DNA from: a virus
Reading direction: 5' to 3' (one strand)
IMG/VR virus record: IMGVR_UViG_3300042484_000660
Coordinates: 1-47,368 of that record
Length of the DNA stretch: 47,368 nt
The translations under genes were made by a program, and so were the position numbers. The notes below the pieces were generated by a model. The model did not search any database. It saw only the letters and a program-made list of their open reading frames with translations, and was not told the DNA's origin. The number at the start of each line of letters is the position of its first letter. The stretch's first letter is position 1. Positions 1 to 8,265 of the stretch are shown here, one piece after another.

Positions 1-126
1 CAGCATTTTTGCATGATAAGTAGGGGAGTAGAAACACCTAATACTTGGACAGTTACAACCAAACTAGGCGGAGTGTTTAAAGACAAACCGGAAGTAAGAG
101 CTGAATTTTTAAATAACGTAAAATGA
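1..126 (+). CDS. folE: GTP cyclohydrolase I, C-terminal part (truncated by window edge)
   Basis: The first 41 codons, in frame with base 1, form the C-terminus of a GTP cyclohydrolase I. The motif H-x-C-M-x-S-R-G-V followed by T-x-T-V-T-T and a GGVF stretch is the family signature, with zinc- and substrate-binding His and Cys. The enzyme makes 7,8-dihydroneopterin triphosphate from GTP, the entry step for folate and for 7-deazaguanine (queuosine/preQ0) synthesis. Its stop codon overlaps the next start (ATGA), and queD and queE follow, so the 7-deazaguanine route is the likely use. The N-terminal part lies outside the window. Confidence 0.85.
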   Translation, partial: QHFCMISRGVETPNTWTVTTKLGGVFKDKPEVRAEFLNNVK

Positions 127-587
127 TATTCAACAAAATTAAACAGCTAAAAGAGGAAGGTAAAAAGATCGGGATTACTTTTAGTGCATGGGACCTGCTT
201 CATGCGGGTCACATTGCTATGTTAGCTGAAGCTAAAAATCACTGTGACTACTTGATCGCTGGTTTACAAACTGATCCAACTATTGATCGACCTGATACTA
301 AAAACAAGCCCGTTCAAAGTATAGTAGAACGCCAAATACAATTAAGTTCATGCAGGTTCGTTGATGAAGTTGTGGTTTATCAAACTGAAAGAGATTTGGT
401 TGACTTGCTGTTGATTTTACCAGTAGATGTGCGTATACTTGGTGTAGAATATGAAAATAAAGATTTTACTGGTAAAAAAGAATGTTTAGAAAAGGGCATA
501 GAATTAGTGTTCAATAGTAGAGACCATAGCTTTAGTTCAAGCAGCCTAAGAAAAAGAGTAACTGAATCGGAGAGAAAGAATGGGTAA
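123..587 (+). CDS. Cytidylyltransferase-like nucleotidyltransferase (HxGH family)
   Basis: This 154-aa protein has the N-terminal HxGH nucleotide-binding motif (H27-A-G-H30) after a beta strand, the hallmark of the glycerol-3-phosphate cytidylyltransferase / HldE C-terminal fold. Such enzymes join CTP or ATP to a phosphorylated alcohol or sugar. It overlaps folE by four bases and queD by eight, so it is translated as part of the same operon. The glycosyltransferase and epimerase downstream suggest it activates a sugar or alcohol for glycan synthesis, but the substrate cannot be read from sequence. Its place between folE and queD is unexpected for deazaguanine synthesis. Confidence 0.75.
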   Translation: MIFNKIKQLKEEGKKIGITFSAWDLLHAGHIAMLAEAKNHCDYLIAGLQTDPTIDRPDTKNKPVQSIVERQIQLSSCRFVDEVVVYQTERDLVDLLLILPVDVRILGVEYENKDFTGKKECLEKGIELVFNSRDHSFSSSSLRKRVTESERKNG

Positions 588-1044
588 GTTTTATAGTACA
601 AAAACATATGGCAATGATAGGGGACTAAGCTGTTGTTTTAGACAGTGGCGTTCTACTCACAGTCATTGTAGTTTATTACATGGATATTCAATAGGTATTA
701 AATTAGTTTTTGAGTGTGATAATCTAGATGAACGAAACTGGGTAATGGATTTCGGTGGTCTAAAAGAATTCAAGCAATGGGCTGAGTATATGTTTGATCA
801 TACTCTTCTTGTTGCTGAAGATGATCCAGAACTACAATTATTTTTGAACATGCCAAAACACGTAGCTGACTTGCGAGTAGTATCAGCAGTAGGATGTGAG
901 CGTTTTGCTGAAATGGCATATAATAAAATGTCAGAACTGTTAGACAAAAGCGAAAAAGCGGGTACACTTTTGAATCCTACAGTTAGAATAAAAAGTGTAG
1001 AAGTTTTTGAACATAGTGCCAATTCGGCAATTTATGAAGGATAA
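580..1044 (+). CDS. queD: QueD-like 6-carboxytetrahydropterin synthase
   Basis: This 154-aa protein resembles the 6-pyruvoyltetrahydropterin synthase / QueD family, which converts dihydroneopterin triphosphate to 6-carboxytetrahydropterin. The active-site segment has H29-C30-x3-H34-G35-Y36, so the catalytic Cys and one zinc His are kept, but the second His of the usual HGH motif is Tyr. The first zinc His of the usual F-x-A-x-H strand also appears replaced, the strand here reading F-R-Q-W. It sits between folE and queE in an overlapping operon, which supports the pathway assignment. Its metal site may be remodelled; alternatively H27 or H29 supplies the missing ligand. Confidence 0.75.
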   Translation: MGKFYSTKTYGNDRGLSCCFRQWRSTHSHCSLLHGYSIGIKLVFECDNLDERNWVMDFGGLKEFKQWAEYMFDHTLLVAEDDPELQLFLNMPKHVADLRVVSAVGCERFAEMAYNKMSELLDKSEKAGTLLNPTVRIKSVEVFEHSANSAIYEG

Positions 1045-1045
1045 T

Positions 1046-1594
1046 ATGAACACAGTAACGTTATCAAACTCAGATGTACAAAAAATGACTATGGATATCA
1101 TCAGACAAATAACTTTGTCTGGATATAAACCTGACTACGTTGTGGGTATTACGCGAGGTGGTTTACTTCCTGCACTTTTAATCAGTCAGTATTATAATGT
1201 GCCAATGGAAACATTGCGAGTTAGTTTAAGAGACCATGCGCAACAAGAGTGTAATGCTTGGATGCCTGAACATGCTTTTGGCTACTTGTCAACTGAAATA
1301 AGACAAACTGAAAAGTCACGTTGGGACGTATCACGTAGAAAGAATATCTTGATTGTAGATGATATCAATGATACGGGTGAAACTATCAAATGGATTAAGA
1401 AAGACTGGGAATCGTCATGTATGCCAAATGAAAGGTATGCCTGGGATACAGTATGGAATCATAATGTAAAGTTTGCTACATTGATAAACAATGAAGCCAG
1501 CGACTTTAAAGATATAGCCTATACTTCTTTGTCTATTAACAAAGCTGAAGAAGATTCTTGGATAGAGTTTTCTTGGGAAAACTGGTGGAAGTAA
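1046..1594 (+). CDS. Phosphoribosyltransferase-like protein
   Basis: This 182-aa protein is a type I phosphoribosyltransferase: it has the PRPP-binding loop I-V-D-D-I-N-D-T-G-E-T and an early G-I-T-R-G-G-L pyrophosphate loop. It should transfer phosphoribose from PRPP to, or from, a base. The start at 1046 is chosen because GAAGGA lies five bases upstream; in-frame starts at 1007 and 1034 would overlap queD. Located inside a folE-queD-queE cluster, it might act on a deazaguanine base or a salvage base, but this is inference. The long insertion between the two motifs is unlike small hypoxanthine-type enzymes. Confidence 0.75.
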   Translation: MNTVTLSNSDVQKMTMDIIRQITLSGYKPDYVVGITRGGLLPALLISQYYNVPMETLRVSLRDHAQQECNAWMPEHAFGYLSTEIRQTEKSRWDVSRRKNILIVDDINDTGETIKWIKKDWESSCMPNERYAWDTVWNHNVKFATLINNEASDFKDIAYTSLSINKAEEDSWIEFSWENWWK

Positions 1595-1797
1595 TGTATG
1601 TACCCAAAAAGTTAAAATGGGACACACTTGGTTCTTTTAAAAAGTTTTTAGAAACAGAAACTACCGAAAAGGTTGTAATTTACAACGGTTATGAGATAAT
1701 AACAGAAACTACTAGATACGGTTTGTGTGATAGTCAGTTATCATGCAGACCGGTAGAGAACCCGACCCTGAAAACTAAACGAGATACAAATGTCTAA
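1594..1797 (+). CDS. Small hypothetical protein in que cluster
   Basis: This 67-aa protein starts by TAATG overlap with the preceding stop and ends eight bases into queE. I do not recognise it and see no signal peptide or membrane segment. The tight coupling on both sides supports a real gene translated with the queuosine-type enzymes. A longer in-frame start at 1558 lies within the previous gene and is unlikely. Confidence 0.6.
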   Translation: MYVPKKLKWDTLGSFKKFLETETTEKVVIYNGYEIITETTRYGLCDSQLSCRPVENPTLKTKRDTNV

Positions 1798-2635
1798 TAT
1801 AAAGATCAGCGAACTATTTTATTCAGTACAAGGAGAAGGCAGATATACTGGTGTACCAAGTGTATTCTTACGAACATTTGGTTGCAACTTCACTTGTTCA
1901 GGATTTGGTATGCCTAAAGGTGAAATCAGTAACGAAAGAAATCTAATTCATCCTAAAAGCTATAAAAACTATAATGACTTGCCATTAGTTACGACTGGTT
2001 GTGACAGTTACGCAAGCTGGGATGTAAACTTTAAACACTTATCCCCTAAACTTACTACTGATGCGATTGCTGAAGCAATAGTTAATCTGTTGCCATTTAA
2101 AGAATGGCGTGACGAACATTTGGTTATTACTGGTGGTGAACCTTTGTTAGGGTGGCAACGATCTTATCCTGACTTATTAAATCATCCAAAGATGCAATCA
2201 TTAAAAGAGATTACGTTTGAAACTAATGGCACACAACCATTGTTTAAAGAGTTTAGACATTACTTAAGGAATGAGTGGGCGGCTCAGCATTGGGATAGAG
2301 AAATCACATTTTCAGTAAGTCCTAAATTAAGTTGTTCAGGTGAAAAACGTGAAGATGCTATTATTCCCGAAATCGTTGTAGATTATCAAAATGCAGGATA
2401 CACTTACTTAAAGTTTGTTATAGCAACCGATGAAGATGCTATGGAAGCTATAGAAGTAACTGAATTGTATAGAAAAGAAGGGTTCAAAGGTCCTGTTTAC
2501 TTGATGCCAATCGGTGGCGTAGAAAGCGTATATAGGTTAAACAATCAACGGGTAGCTGAACTAGCTATGAAACATGGATTAAGATACAGCGATAGACTTC
2601 ATATCCCGCTTTTTGGGAATAGGTGGGGAACATAA
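1790..2635 (+). CDS. queE: QueE-like 7-carboxy-7-deazaguanine synthase (radical SAM)
   Basis: This 281-aa radical SAM enzyme should convert 6-carboxytetrahydropterin to 7-carboxy-7-deazaguanine. Supporting motifs are the N-terminal E-L-F-Y-S-x-Q-G-E-G-R-x-x-G-x-P-S-V-F-x-R stretch typical of QueE and T-G-G-E-P near residue 120. The cluster-binding cysteines are C32, C36 and C71: the first pair keeps the CxxxC spacing, but about 34 residues are inserted before the third, which is followed by the usual D-S-Y-x-S-W-D. The insertion is compatible with a [4Fe-4S] cluster, since QueE family members vary in this loop. It overlaps the neighbours on both sides. Confidence 0.88.
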   Translation: MSNIKISELFYSVQGEGRYTGVPSVFLRTFGCNFTCSGFGMPKGEISNERNLIHPKSYKNYNDLPLVTTGCDSYASWDVNFKHLSPKLTTDAIAEAIVNLLPFKEWRDEHLVITGGEPLLGWQRSYPDLLNHPKMQSLKEITFETNGTQPLFKEFRHYLRNEWAAQHWDREITFSVSPKLSCSGEKREDAIIPEIVVDYQNAGYTYLKFVIATDEDAMEAIEVTELYRKEGFKGPVYLMPIGGVESVYRLNNQRVAELAMKHGLRYSDRLHIPLFGNRWGT

Positions 2636-3975
2636 AAACATATAACAAAAGAATTGGATTTTTAATAAGCGACCAGCATCTTATCCCTCACGGCGGGATA
2701 GGCCAGTTTGCTAAAGGTTTTACTGAAATGTGTGCAAGACTACAATGGAAAGTTGATATCATCGTAGATAAAAAACCTACTAACGAGTTTAGTGAACTGT
2801 TGCAGTCATTAGGTGCAAACATTGTTTATCCTTCAGACAACCTTAGATACACTGACCATACTAATACATTTGCATTTAGTGATACTATTAACTTTGAAAA
2901 GATAGTAAACTTTCGCAAATCTATTATTATCGGGTTTGAAACAAACATTTATGATATGCTAATATGTAACACACAGGAAGCAATGTCTGCTGCTTATGCA
3001 ATGACTCTAAACAGCTACATACCAATCGTGTTCTATACTCATTTACACAGTATGATCTTTAGAGAAACACAAGGTAGTGATGTTTTTCTATCAAGTTATC
3101 ACAACTTCTATAACAAGCACATGGAGTTTAGTGATATTATTATAGGAACACAAAGTCAAAAAAATATCAACGAATTAACCAAACATGGTTCTACTAATTG
3201 TAAGCTGTTAAAAATGCCAATGAGCGAAAGACAATTACTAGAACCCTATGCAGGAACTAAATCGGGTGTGTTGTTTATCGGCAGATGGGAAGAAGGTAAA
3301 AACCCTGAAGCATATATTAAAGTGATGAAAGAGTGTAAGTTACCCTGCAAAGTAATGACTAATTCCAACGGTGCTAAAAAGTTTGAAAAAGCTTTTAAAG
3401 AAGCAGGTATAACAGACTATCAAATAAAAGCAGGTATAGTGGGTAGTGAAAAAGTAGACTTTATTAAAAGTTCTAAAATATTTTTCATGCCTAGTTTAAG
3501 AGAAAACTATCCGTTTGCCTTTTTAGAATGTTTAGGACACATGCCTTGCGTAGTTCTAGATACTCAAGATTGGTCAGATAACTTTGATAGCAAATTCTAT
3601 CATAAAACAAGTTTATCACAAGCACATGAATATATCTTGGCGTTAGCTGGTATTAATCAACTTCCTGAAGCTTTGGATTACGTCAGATCGTTAGATGATC
3701 AAGTTGCAGAAGGCTGGGAACAGTTGTTAGTTGACTTTAAAGCTAAACAAGCAAAAACTAATACAGCTAAGATAAACACTTACGAAACCGTAAATTACAA
3801 AGACTATATAAAAGACCTCAACAGAACACAAATAGCAAGAGAGGACTTTGAAAGCGTATTATCTAATAAACACAAGTTTAGAGTAATATATACAGATCAA
3901 GATACATGGTTAACAAAAGATTTAACTTTTGTACCAACAGATGATACACCAAATGCATTATTTGAAGGATTATAA
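2623..3975 (+). CDS. Glycosyltransferase, GT4-like
   Basis: This 450-aa protein looks like a GT-B glycosyltransferase. The N-terminal acceptor domain contains H-G-G-I-G-Q-F-A, and the C-terminal half has V-L-F-I-G-R-W-E-E-G-K-N-P-E and P-S-L-R-E-N-Y-P-F-A-F-L-E, the nucleotide-sugar E-x7-E region of GT4 enzymes. The best start is GTG at 2623, overlapping queE by 13 bases. It abuts an epimerase by TAATG. The pair may glycosylate modified DNA bases, virion proteins or host glycans; the target cannot be read from sequence. Confidence 0.8.
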   Translation: MGNIKTYNKRIGFLISDQHLIPHGGIGQFAKGFTEMCARLQWKVDIIVDKKPTNEFSELLQSLGANIVYPSDNLRYTDHTNTFAFSDTINFEKIVNFRKSIIIGFETNIYDMLICNTQEAMSAAYAMTLNSYIPIVFYTHLHSMIFRETQGSDVFLSSYHNFYNKHMEFSDIIIGTQSQKNINELTKHGSTNCKLLKMPMSERQLLEPYAGTKSGVLFIGRWEEGKNPEAYIKVMKECKLPCKVMTNSNGAKKFEKAFKEAGITDYQIKAGIVGSEKVDFIKSSKIFFMPSLRENYPFAFLECLGHMPCVVLDTQDWSDNFDSKFYHKTSLSQAHEYILALAGINQLPEALDYVRSLDDQVAEGWEQLLVDFKAKQAKTNTAKINTYETVNYKDYIKDLNRTQIAREDFESVLSNKHKFRVIYTDQDTWLTKDLTFVPTDDTPNALFEGL

Positions 3976-4817
3976 TGAAAAAGATTTTAATTACAGGTTG
4001 CTCAGGGTATATTGGTTCACATCTTTGCAAACTATTAGAAAACGAATATGAAATACATGGTTTAGATGTTAAAGAACCTCAAGTACCTATCAAAAAGTTT
4101 TATCAAGTAGACATTACTAGACTGTTTACTATCCCAGATCAAACTGAACCATATGACGCTGTTATTCACTTAGCAGCATTAGTTAATGTAGGGGAAAGTG
4201 AACAAATGCCTATGCTGTACTATTTTACTAACCTAAATGGTACAACAAATGTAATGAATAAAATACCAACTAACAACTTTATATTTGCATCTACTGGAGC
4301 AGCGGTTGGGTGTGAATCAGCATATGGTATTAGTAAACGGGCAGCAGAAGATTGTGTAAGAGAAATGTGTACTGTACACAAGCCAATGGATTATACTATT
4401 TTTAGATTTTATAATGTGATCGGTAGTCATTATGGTATCAAGCCAACTAATCCTGACGGCTTAATGTATAATTTAATGAAAGCACGAGACACTGATGAGT
4501 TTACTATCTTTGGTACTGACTATAGAGAATCATGGGACGGTACAGCGGTTAGAGATTATGTACATGTTATGGAAATATGTACTGCATTAAAGTTAGCTAT
4601 TGAAACTCCTAGTAACAAAGTAGAAAGCTTAGGGCACGGGATCGGTCACACTGTAAGAGAAATGGTTGATATATTTAAACAAGTAAACAACTGTGACTTT
4701 AAAGTTAAAGAAGGTTCTAGGAGGAAAGGGGACTTACCATCAAGTGTATTAGAAAATGTTTCACCGTATATGGTAGAGTTGTATACTGTTGAACAACTGC
4801 TTACTTTAGATAAATAG
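3975..4817 (+). CDS. NAD-dependent sugar epimerase/dehydratase
   Basis: This 280-aa short-chain dehydrogenase-type protein begins with the NAD-binding G-C-S-G-Y-I-G glycine motif. It carries S-T-G and Y-G-I-S-K (Y-x3-K) catalytic residues in order, as in UDP-glucose 4-epimerases and related dTDP-sugar enzymes. It is somewhat short for the family (about 310-340 aa), with a compact C-terminal substrate domain. It starts at the stop of the glycosyltransferase (TAATG) and probably supplies or edits its nucleotide sugar. Its last codons contain the late promoter box of the next gene. Confidence 0.82.
   Translation: MKKILITGCSGYIGSHLCKLLENEYEIHGLDVKEPQVPIKKFYQVDITRLFTIPDQTEPYDAVIHLAALVNVGESEQMPMLYYFTNLNGTTNVMNKIPTNNFIFASTGAAVGCESAYGISKRAAEDCVREMCTVHKPMDYTIFRFYNVIGSHYGIKPTNPDGLMYNLMKARDTDEFTIFGTDYRESWDGTAVRDYVHVMEICTALKLAIETPSNKVESLGHGIGHTVREMVDIFKQVNNCDFKVKEGSRRKGDLPSSVLENVSPYMVELYTVEQLLTLDK
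4809..4816 (+). promoter_or_regulatory. Late promoter box GATAAATA for the Gp88-like gene
   Basis: GATAAATA matches the T4/cyanophage late consensus NATAAATA. It overlaps the stop codon of the epimerase gene and lies 23 bases before the next start codon. Confidence 0.6.
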
Positions 4818-4839
4818 TACAACTGACAGGTAACTTATT

Positions 4840-6108
4840 ATGGATTTTAGAAAACTTTTAGATATTATTAATGAAGCGGCAGAGTCGCTTCCGGGGTCAA
4901 CTGCTGGCGTAGAGATAATGTCACCAGAAGAATTCGTACAAGCTGAACTAAGTGATGACGAGATTTCGGAAGATGAAGTTGTAGACGAAGCTACGAAACT
5001 CTCGGCTCCTTCTAGAGAATTTGGTGATCAAGAATTTCAAGATTATATGAAAAGAATCATAGGAACACCTGACTTAGATAAACAAGGTAATCCTAAAGTA
5101 GATAAGAAAGGTATTGAAAAGTATGTATCGGGTAAAGAAAAGACAGATAGATATAAATTACCATACATGCACCGATCTAGCGTAATAGAATATTACGATG
5201 CGGCGGGTAACAGATATGACGAAAAGAAAGTTATTGATGTGTTGTCTCAAAGACCAAAAGAACTGTTAAAAGAAAACGAAAAAATGAAACACTCCAGCGG
5301 AGAACTAGAACAGTTCTTTAACGTTGGTTTTGCTGCGTTAACTGGTATCGCAGTTGATGAATCAGATAATAAATTGATTATCGTAAATACATGTCCGGGT
5401 GCTGGATCATGTAAAGTTGATTGTTTTGCTATGAAAGGCGGAAAGATTCAGTTCAAGAACGCATGGATAAGCGATGGTAGAATATTAACATATTTGTTAA
5501 ATGATCCAGACGGGTTCTTTAATCAATTGAAAACCGAAATTGAAAAAGAAAAACGTTTAGGAGATAAAAACGGATATCGTGTTACTATTAGATGGCACGA
5601 TGCTGGGGATTTCTTTAGTCCGCAGTATATGGATTTGGCATTTAAAATGGCTCAATCTATACCTGATGTTAATTTCTATGCTTACACTAAAATCGCTGGA
5701 GCAGCATTAGGAAAGAAACCAGACAACTTTATGATAAACTGGAGTGAGGGTGCTAGTAAACAACAAGAAAGACAAGTTAAAGCAACTGATCCTAACTTAG
5801 AAAAAACAAAGAACTCTAGAATTGTTCCCGACGAATTATTCAAAGATTTGTTGCTCAAGAAAGACGGAAAGTTGGAAAAGGGACCAAGTGGACAATGGCA
5901 ACTTCAGCCAGGAACATTAGATACTCTTAAAGACAGACTAGCAATTAAATACGGTTTAAATAAAAATACTATTCTTAGCTATGATGAATGGGAGAAAAAG
6001 GGTAAAGATTCTATAAACAATATATGGAATGTTATCATTGCTCCCGGTGAACCCGATCTAACAGCAAACTCTCAGGGCGTACTAAGTACCCTACTCTTAA
6101 AGCATTGA
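4840..6108 (+). CDS. Gp88-like protein with N-terminal capsid-targeting-like sequence
   Basis: This 422-aa protein contains C-P-G-A-G-S-C-K-V-D-C-F-A and later R-W-H-D-A-G-D-F-F with F-Y-A-Y-T-K, the pattern I associate with the phage Gp88 family; the three close cysteines could bind a metal or Fe-S cluster. The first 12 residues are short, amphipathic and end I10-N-E12 before Ala, matching the T4 gp21 cleavage rule (L/I)-x-E. An acidic stretch follows. It is preceded by a late promoter and followed by a terminator, so it is probably a single-gene late transcript. Packaging in the head is inference. Confidence 0.65.
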   Translation: MDFRKLLDIINEAAESLPGSTAGVEIMSPEEFVQAELSDDEISEDEVVDEATKLSAPSREFGDQEFQDYMKRIIGTPDLDKQGNPKVDKKGIEKYVSGKEKTDRYKLPYMHRSSVIEYYDAAGNRYDEKKVIDVLSQRPKELLKENEKMKHSSGELEQFFNVGFAALTGIAVDESDNKLIIVNTCPGAGSCKVDCFAMKGGKIQFKNAWISDGRILTYLLNDPDGFFNQLKTEIEKEKRLGDKNGYRVTIRWHDAGDFFSPQYMDLAFKMAQSIPDVNFYAYTKIAGAALGKKPDNFMINWSEGASKQQERQVKATDPNLEKTKNSRIVPDELFKDLLLKKDGKLEKGPSGQWQLQPGTLDTLKDRLAIKYGLNKNTILSYDEWEKKGKDSINNIWNVIIAPGEPDLTANSQGVLSTLLLKH

Positions 6109-6113
6109 TATGT

Positions 6114-6137
6114 AAGGGGTATAATAATATACCCCTT
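6114..6137 (+). terminator. Rho-independent terminator-like hairpin
   Basis: A perfect 10-bp stem (6114-6123 with 6128-6137) with an ATAA loop and a GGGG/CCCC core follows the Gp88-like gene by a few bases. A short T-rich tract comes after it. It separates the late gene from the uvsE promoter. Confidence 0.7.
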
Positions 6138-6151
6138 TCTCATCAAATCTA

Positions 6152-6179
6152 TTGACATTTCTAAATAACCGTGTATACT
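6152..6179 (+). promoter_or_regulatory. Sigma70-like early promoter of uvsE
   Basis: TTGACA at 6152-6157 and TATACT at 6174-6179 are separated by 16 bases. The predicted start site lies before the ATG at 6212, which argues against the longer open frame from 6152. Confidence 0.8.
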
Positions 6180-6211
6180 TAACTAGTCTATCATTATACT
6201 GGGTATCTACA

Positions 6212-7231
6212 ATGATCAAAAAGATTGGATTTGCGTGTAAATTTGTAGCAATCAACAAGAAAGGTCTTGTTGAAAGTGTTGAAGGTCTTAACACTGGCGG
6301 CACTACTCTTACTTACTTGAAAAAAGTGGGCAAGAATGTAGCTGAACGCAAAATGTGGGAAGTAATGGAAACTAACATCAAACACACACATAATCTTGTT
6401 ATGCGTGTTGCTAAACTTCCACTTGAGCTTAGAATTGTGAGGTTGACGAGCGACATGATGACAGCCTACACTCACGAAGATTGGCAATACTTTTACAAAC
6501 TGCCTGACGTAGTAAAGCGCATGGAGCAACTATTTGCGCCCATTGGTGAAACTGCTAGAAAGCATAACGTTAGACTTTCATTTCACCCCGGTCAGTTTAC
6601 AGTGCTAGCTTCGGAAACTCCCTCTATAGTAGAAAACTCTATTAGAGAATTTGAATATCATGTTGATATGGCTCGCATGATGGGCTATGGCAAACAGTTT
6701 CAAGACTTTAAGATCAATGTGCATATCTCTGGCAGAAAAGGTCCTCAAGGTATTATTGACGTTTTGCCTCGTTTGTCTCCTGAAGCAAGAAACATGATCA
6801 CTATTGAAAATGACGAAATGACATGGGGATTGGATGCTTCACTTGAGCTTGCAGATCATGTTGCACTAGTCCTAGATATTCATCATCATTGGGTGAAAAC
6901 AGGTGAGTATATTGAAGCTACAGATGATCGTATCAAGCGAGTGATTGATTCTTGGCGCGGTGTTAGACCTGTTATTCATTATAGTGTTTCACGCGAAGAT
7001 TACTTAGTTAATCATTGTAAAAACACACTACCCAATCTTACTACACTATTAGAAACTGGGCACAAAAAACAACACCTTCGCGCTCATTCTGATTACTATT
7101 GGAACACAGCGGTTAATGATTGGGCTATAACTCACAATGAGTGGGCCGACATGCTGTGCGAAAGCAAAGCAAAAAACCTTGCTAGCTTTGCATTATACGA
7201 TACATACATTAAGGAGAAAACTAATGTTTGA
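6212..7231 (+). CDS. uvsE: UV-damage endonuclease UvdE
   Basis: This 339-aa protein matches the UvdE/UVDE family, a TIM-barrel, metal-dependent endonuclease that nicks 5' of UV photoproducts and other lesions. The N-terminal I-G-F-A-C strand, an H-P-G-Q-F-T motif, H-I-S-G and the I-E-N-D-E and D-I-H-H-H-W metal-site strands are all present. Start 6212 is used because its promoter occupies the upstream frame. The enzyme would allow repair of phage DNA without host UvrABC. It overlaps the next gene by eight bases and has its own early-type promoter, so it is probably made early. Confidence 0.9.
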   Translation: MIKKIGFACKFVAINKKGLVESVEGLNTGGTTLTYLKKVGKNVAERKMWEVMETNIKHTHNLVMRVAKLPLELRIVRLTSDMMTAYTHEDWQYFYKLPDVVKRMEQLFAPIGETARKHNVRLSFHPGQFTVLASETPSIVENSIREFEYHVDMARMMGYGKQFQDFKINVHISGRKGPQGIIDVLPRLSPEARNMITIENDEMTWGLDASLELADHVALVLDIHHHWVKTGEYIEATDDRIKRVIDSWRGVRPVIHYSVSREDYLVNHCKNTLPNLTTLLETGHKKQHLRAHSDYYWNTAVNDWAITHNEWADMLCESKAKNLASFALYDTYIKEKTNV

Positions 7232-7667
7232 TAAACTGAAAAATCTATTTAAGAAAGCTGAAGCACAACCAGAGCAGCCAGTAGAAAAACCTGTTAAAGA
7301 ACCAAAGCCTAGAGCTAAAAAACCTAAACCAGTTGAACCCACACTAAGCGCAAAAGAACAAGCAACCGCAAAAGGTGACCCATATATCAATATTTTGAAA
7401 GTTGATGTTGATCCAAATGATATTAATAATGGTTCATTTGATCTTGACTGGAACGATAAGTTTGTGTTAAACTTAATTAAAGCTGGGTACAAAATGAAAC
7501 CTGACGATACTGATGCAGATATCGTAGATCGTTGGTTTACACAAGTATGCAGAAACGTAGTACTAGAAATGTATGAACAGCAACAAGCAGATCCAGACAC
7601 TCGCGCTCAACAAATGCGAGTAATTCAAACTAAAGATATCGGTGATGGAAGGACAGAGGTGAGTTAA
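7224..7667 (+). CDS. Hypothetical protein with Lys/Pro-rich linker
   Basis: This 147-aa protein has an amphipathic N-terminus, then a charged Lys/Pro/Glu-rich linker (about residues 15-45) and a compact C-terminal domain. I do not recognise it. The start is supported by AAGGAG eight bases upstream inside the end of uvsE. A decayed copy of its C-terminal coding region lies at about 9270-9416, after the methyltransferase gene, so it served as donor or target of a duplication. Confidence 0.65.
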   Translation: MFDKLKNLFKKAEAQPEQPVEKPVKEPKPRAKKPKPVEPTLSAKEQATAKGDPYINILKVDVDPNDINNGSFDLDWNDKFVLNLIKAGYKMKPDDTDADIVDRWFTQVCRNVVLEMYEQQQADPDTRAQQMRVIQTKDIGDGRTEVS

Positions 7668-7670
7668 GAT
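7617..7670 (+). repeat. Direct repeat copy 1 (3' end of intact gene)
   Basis: This 54-base segment covers the last codons of the 147-aa gene and the start region of the next one. It recurs at 9362-9416 with five mismatches and one inserted base. The two copies bracket the endonuclease-like and methyltransferase genes. Confidence 0.85.
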
Positions 7671-8265
7671 GAAAAATTTACTTTCAGACGAAAATATTGA
7701 CCTTGCTATCCAATATGCCTTAGGAAATGATAGCGTATTTGAAAATTTAGATCCAGGATATCGCAATTTGTTGTTGGCTATGCTAAGTGATAATAATTCA
7801 TCAACGCTTAGAGAGGCAATGGTACTGCGTATGCTAAATTATACTTCATATACGGAAAAGCATGGCATGGATGGCTACTGTCCTCTAACAGGCAAGCAAA
7901 AAGAGGTTAAGCCTAAGTTTATCGTTGAAGGTCAAAAGATCGGTGCCAATAGTGGCAATTTCAATGATATGACAAATGAATTGCTGGATAAGAAGGACGG
8001 GTGTGATGTTATTTGCGCCGGTTTTCATGAAGGGAGATTCCTGTATGTCATTGAAATTCCGTACGAGGTAATTAAGCCCAAACTCAAGACGAGAGTTGAT
8101 AGCGCCAGGATTGGCAAAAGAGTAGTATGTGAATTCGGTTACAAGAATTATGATCATGATAGCTTGCAGATTAAGTATCTAAACGAAAATCTCATTGCCG
8201 AAACAAATAGCATATCTAAGCCGCACTTTGATATGCTTAAAAAGAGATATAATGCTCTTACGTGA
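7669..8265 (+). CDS. Unknown protein coupled to DNA methyltransferase; possible restriction endonuclease
   Basis: This 198-aa protein overlaps a DNA methyltransferase by 14 bases, the usual arrangement of small Type II restriction-modification pairs. Its central segment (about residues 95-140) reads F-N-D-x-T-N-E-L-L-D-K-K-D-G-C-D-V, then E-G-R-F-L-Y-V-I-E-I. This could be a divergent PD-(D/E)xK core, but the terminal Lys is not in its normal place. I cannot assign function from sequence alone. The pair lies between direct repeats of the neighbouring gene end, which suggests acquisition as a unit. Confidence 0.55.
   Translation: MKNLLSDENIDLAIQYALGNDSVFENLDPGYRNLLLAMLSDNNSSTLREAMVLRMLNYTSYTEKHGMDGYCPLTGKQKEVKPKFIVEGQKIGANSGNFNDMTNELLDKKDGCDVICAGFHEGRFLYVIEIPYEVIKPKLKTRVDSARIGKRVVCEFGYKNYDHDSLQIKYLNENLIAETNSISKPHFDMLKKRYNALT

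Noticed and set aside
6152-6211. Extended N-terminus of uvsE from 6152
   Set aside because: The TTGACA/TATACT promoter occupies this stretch and a start site would fall after 6179. ATG at 6212 gives the normal family N-terminus.
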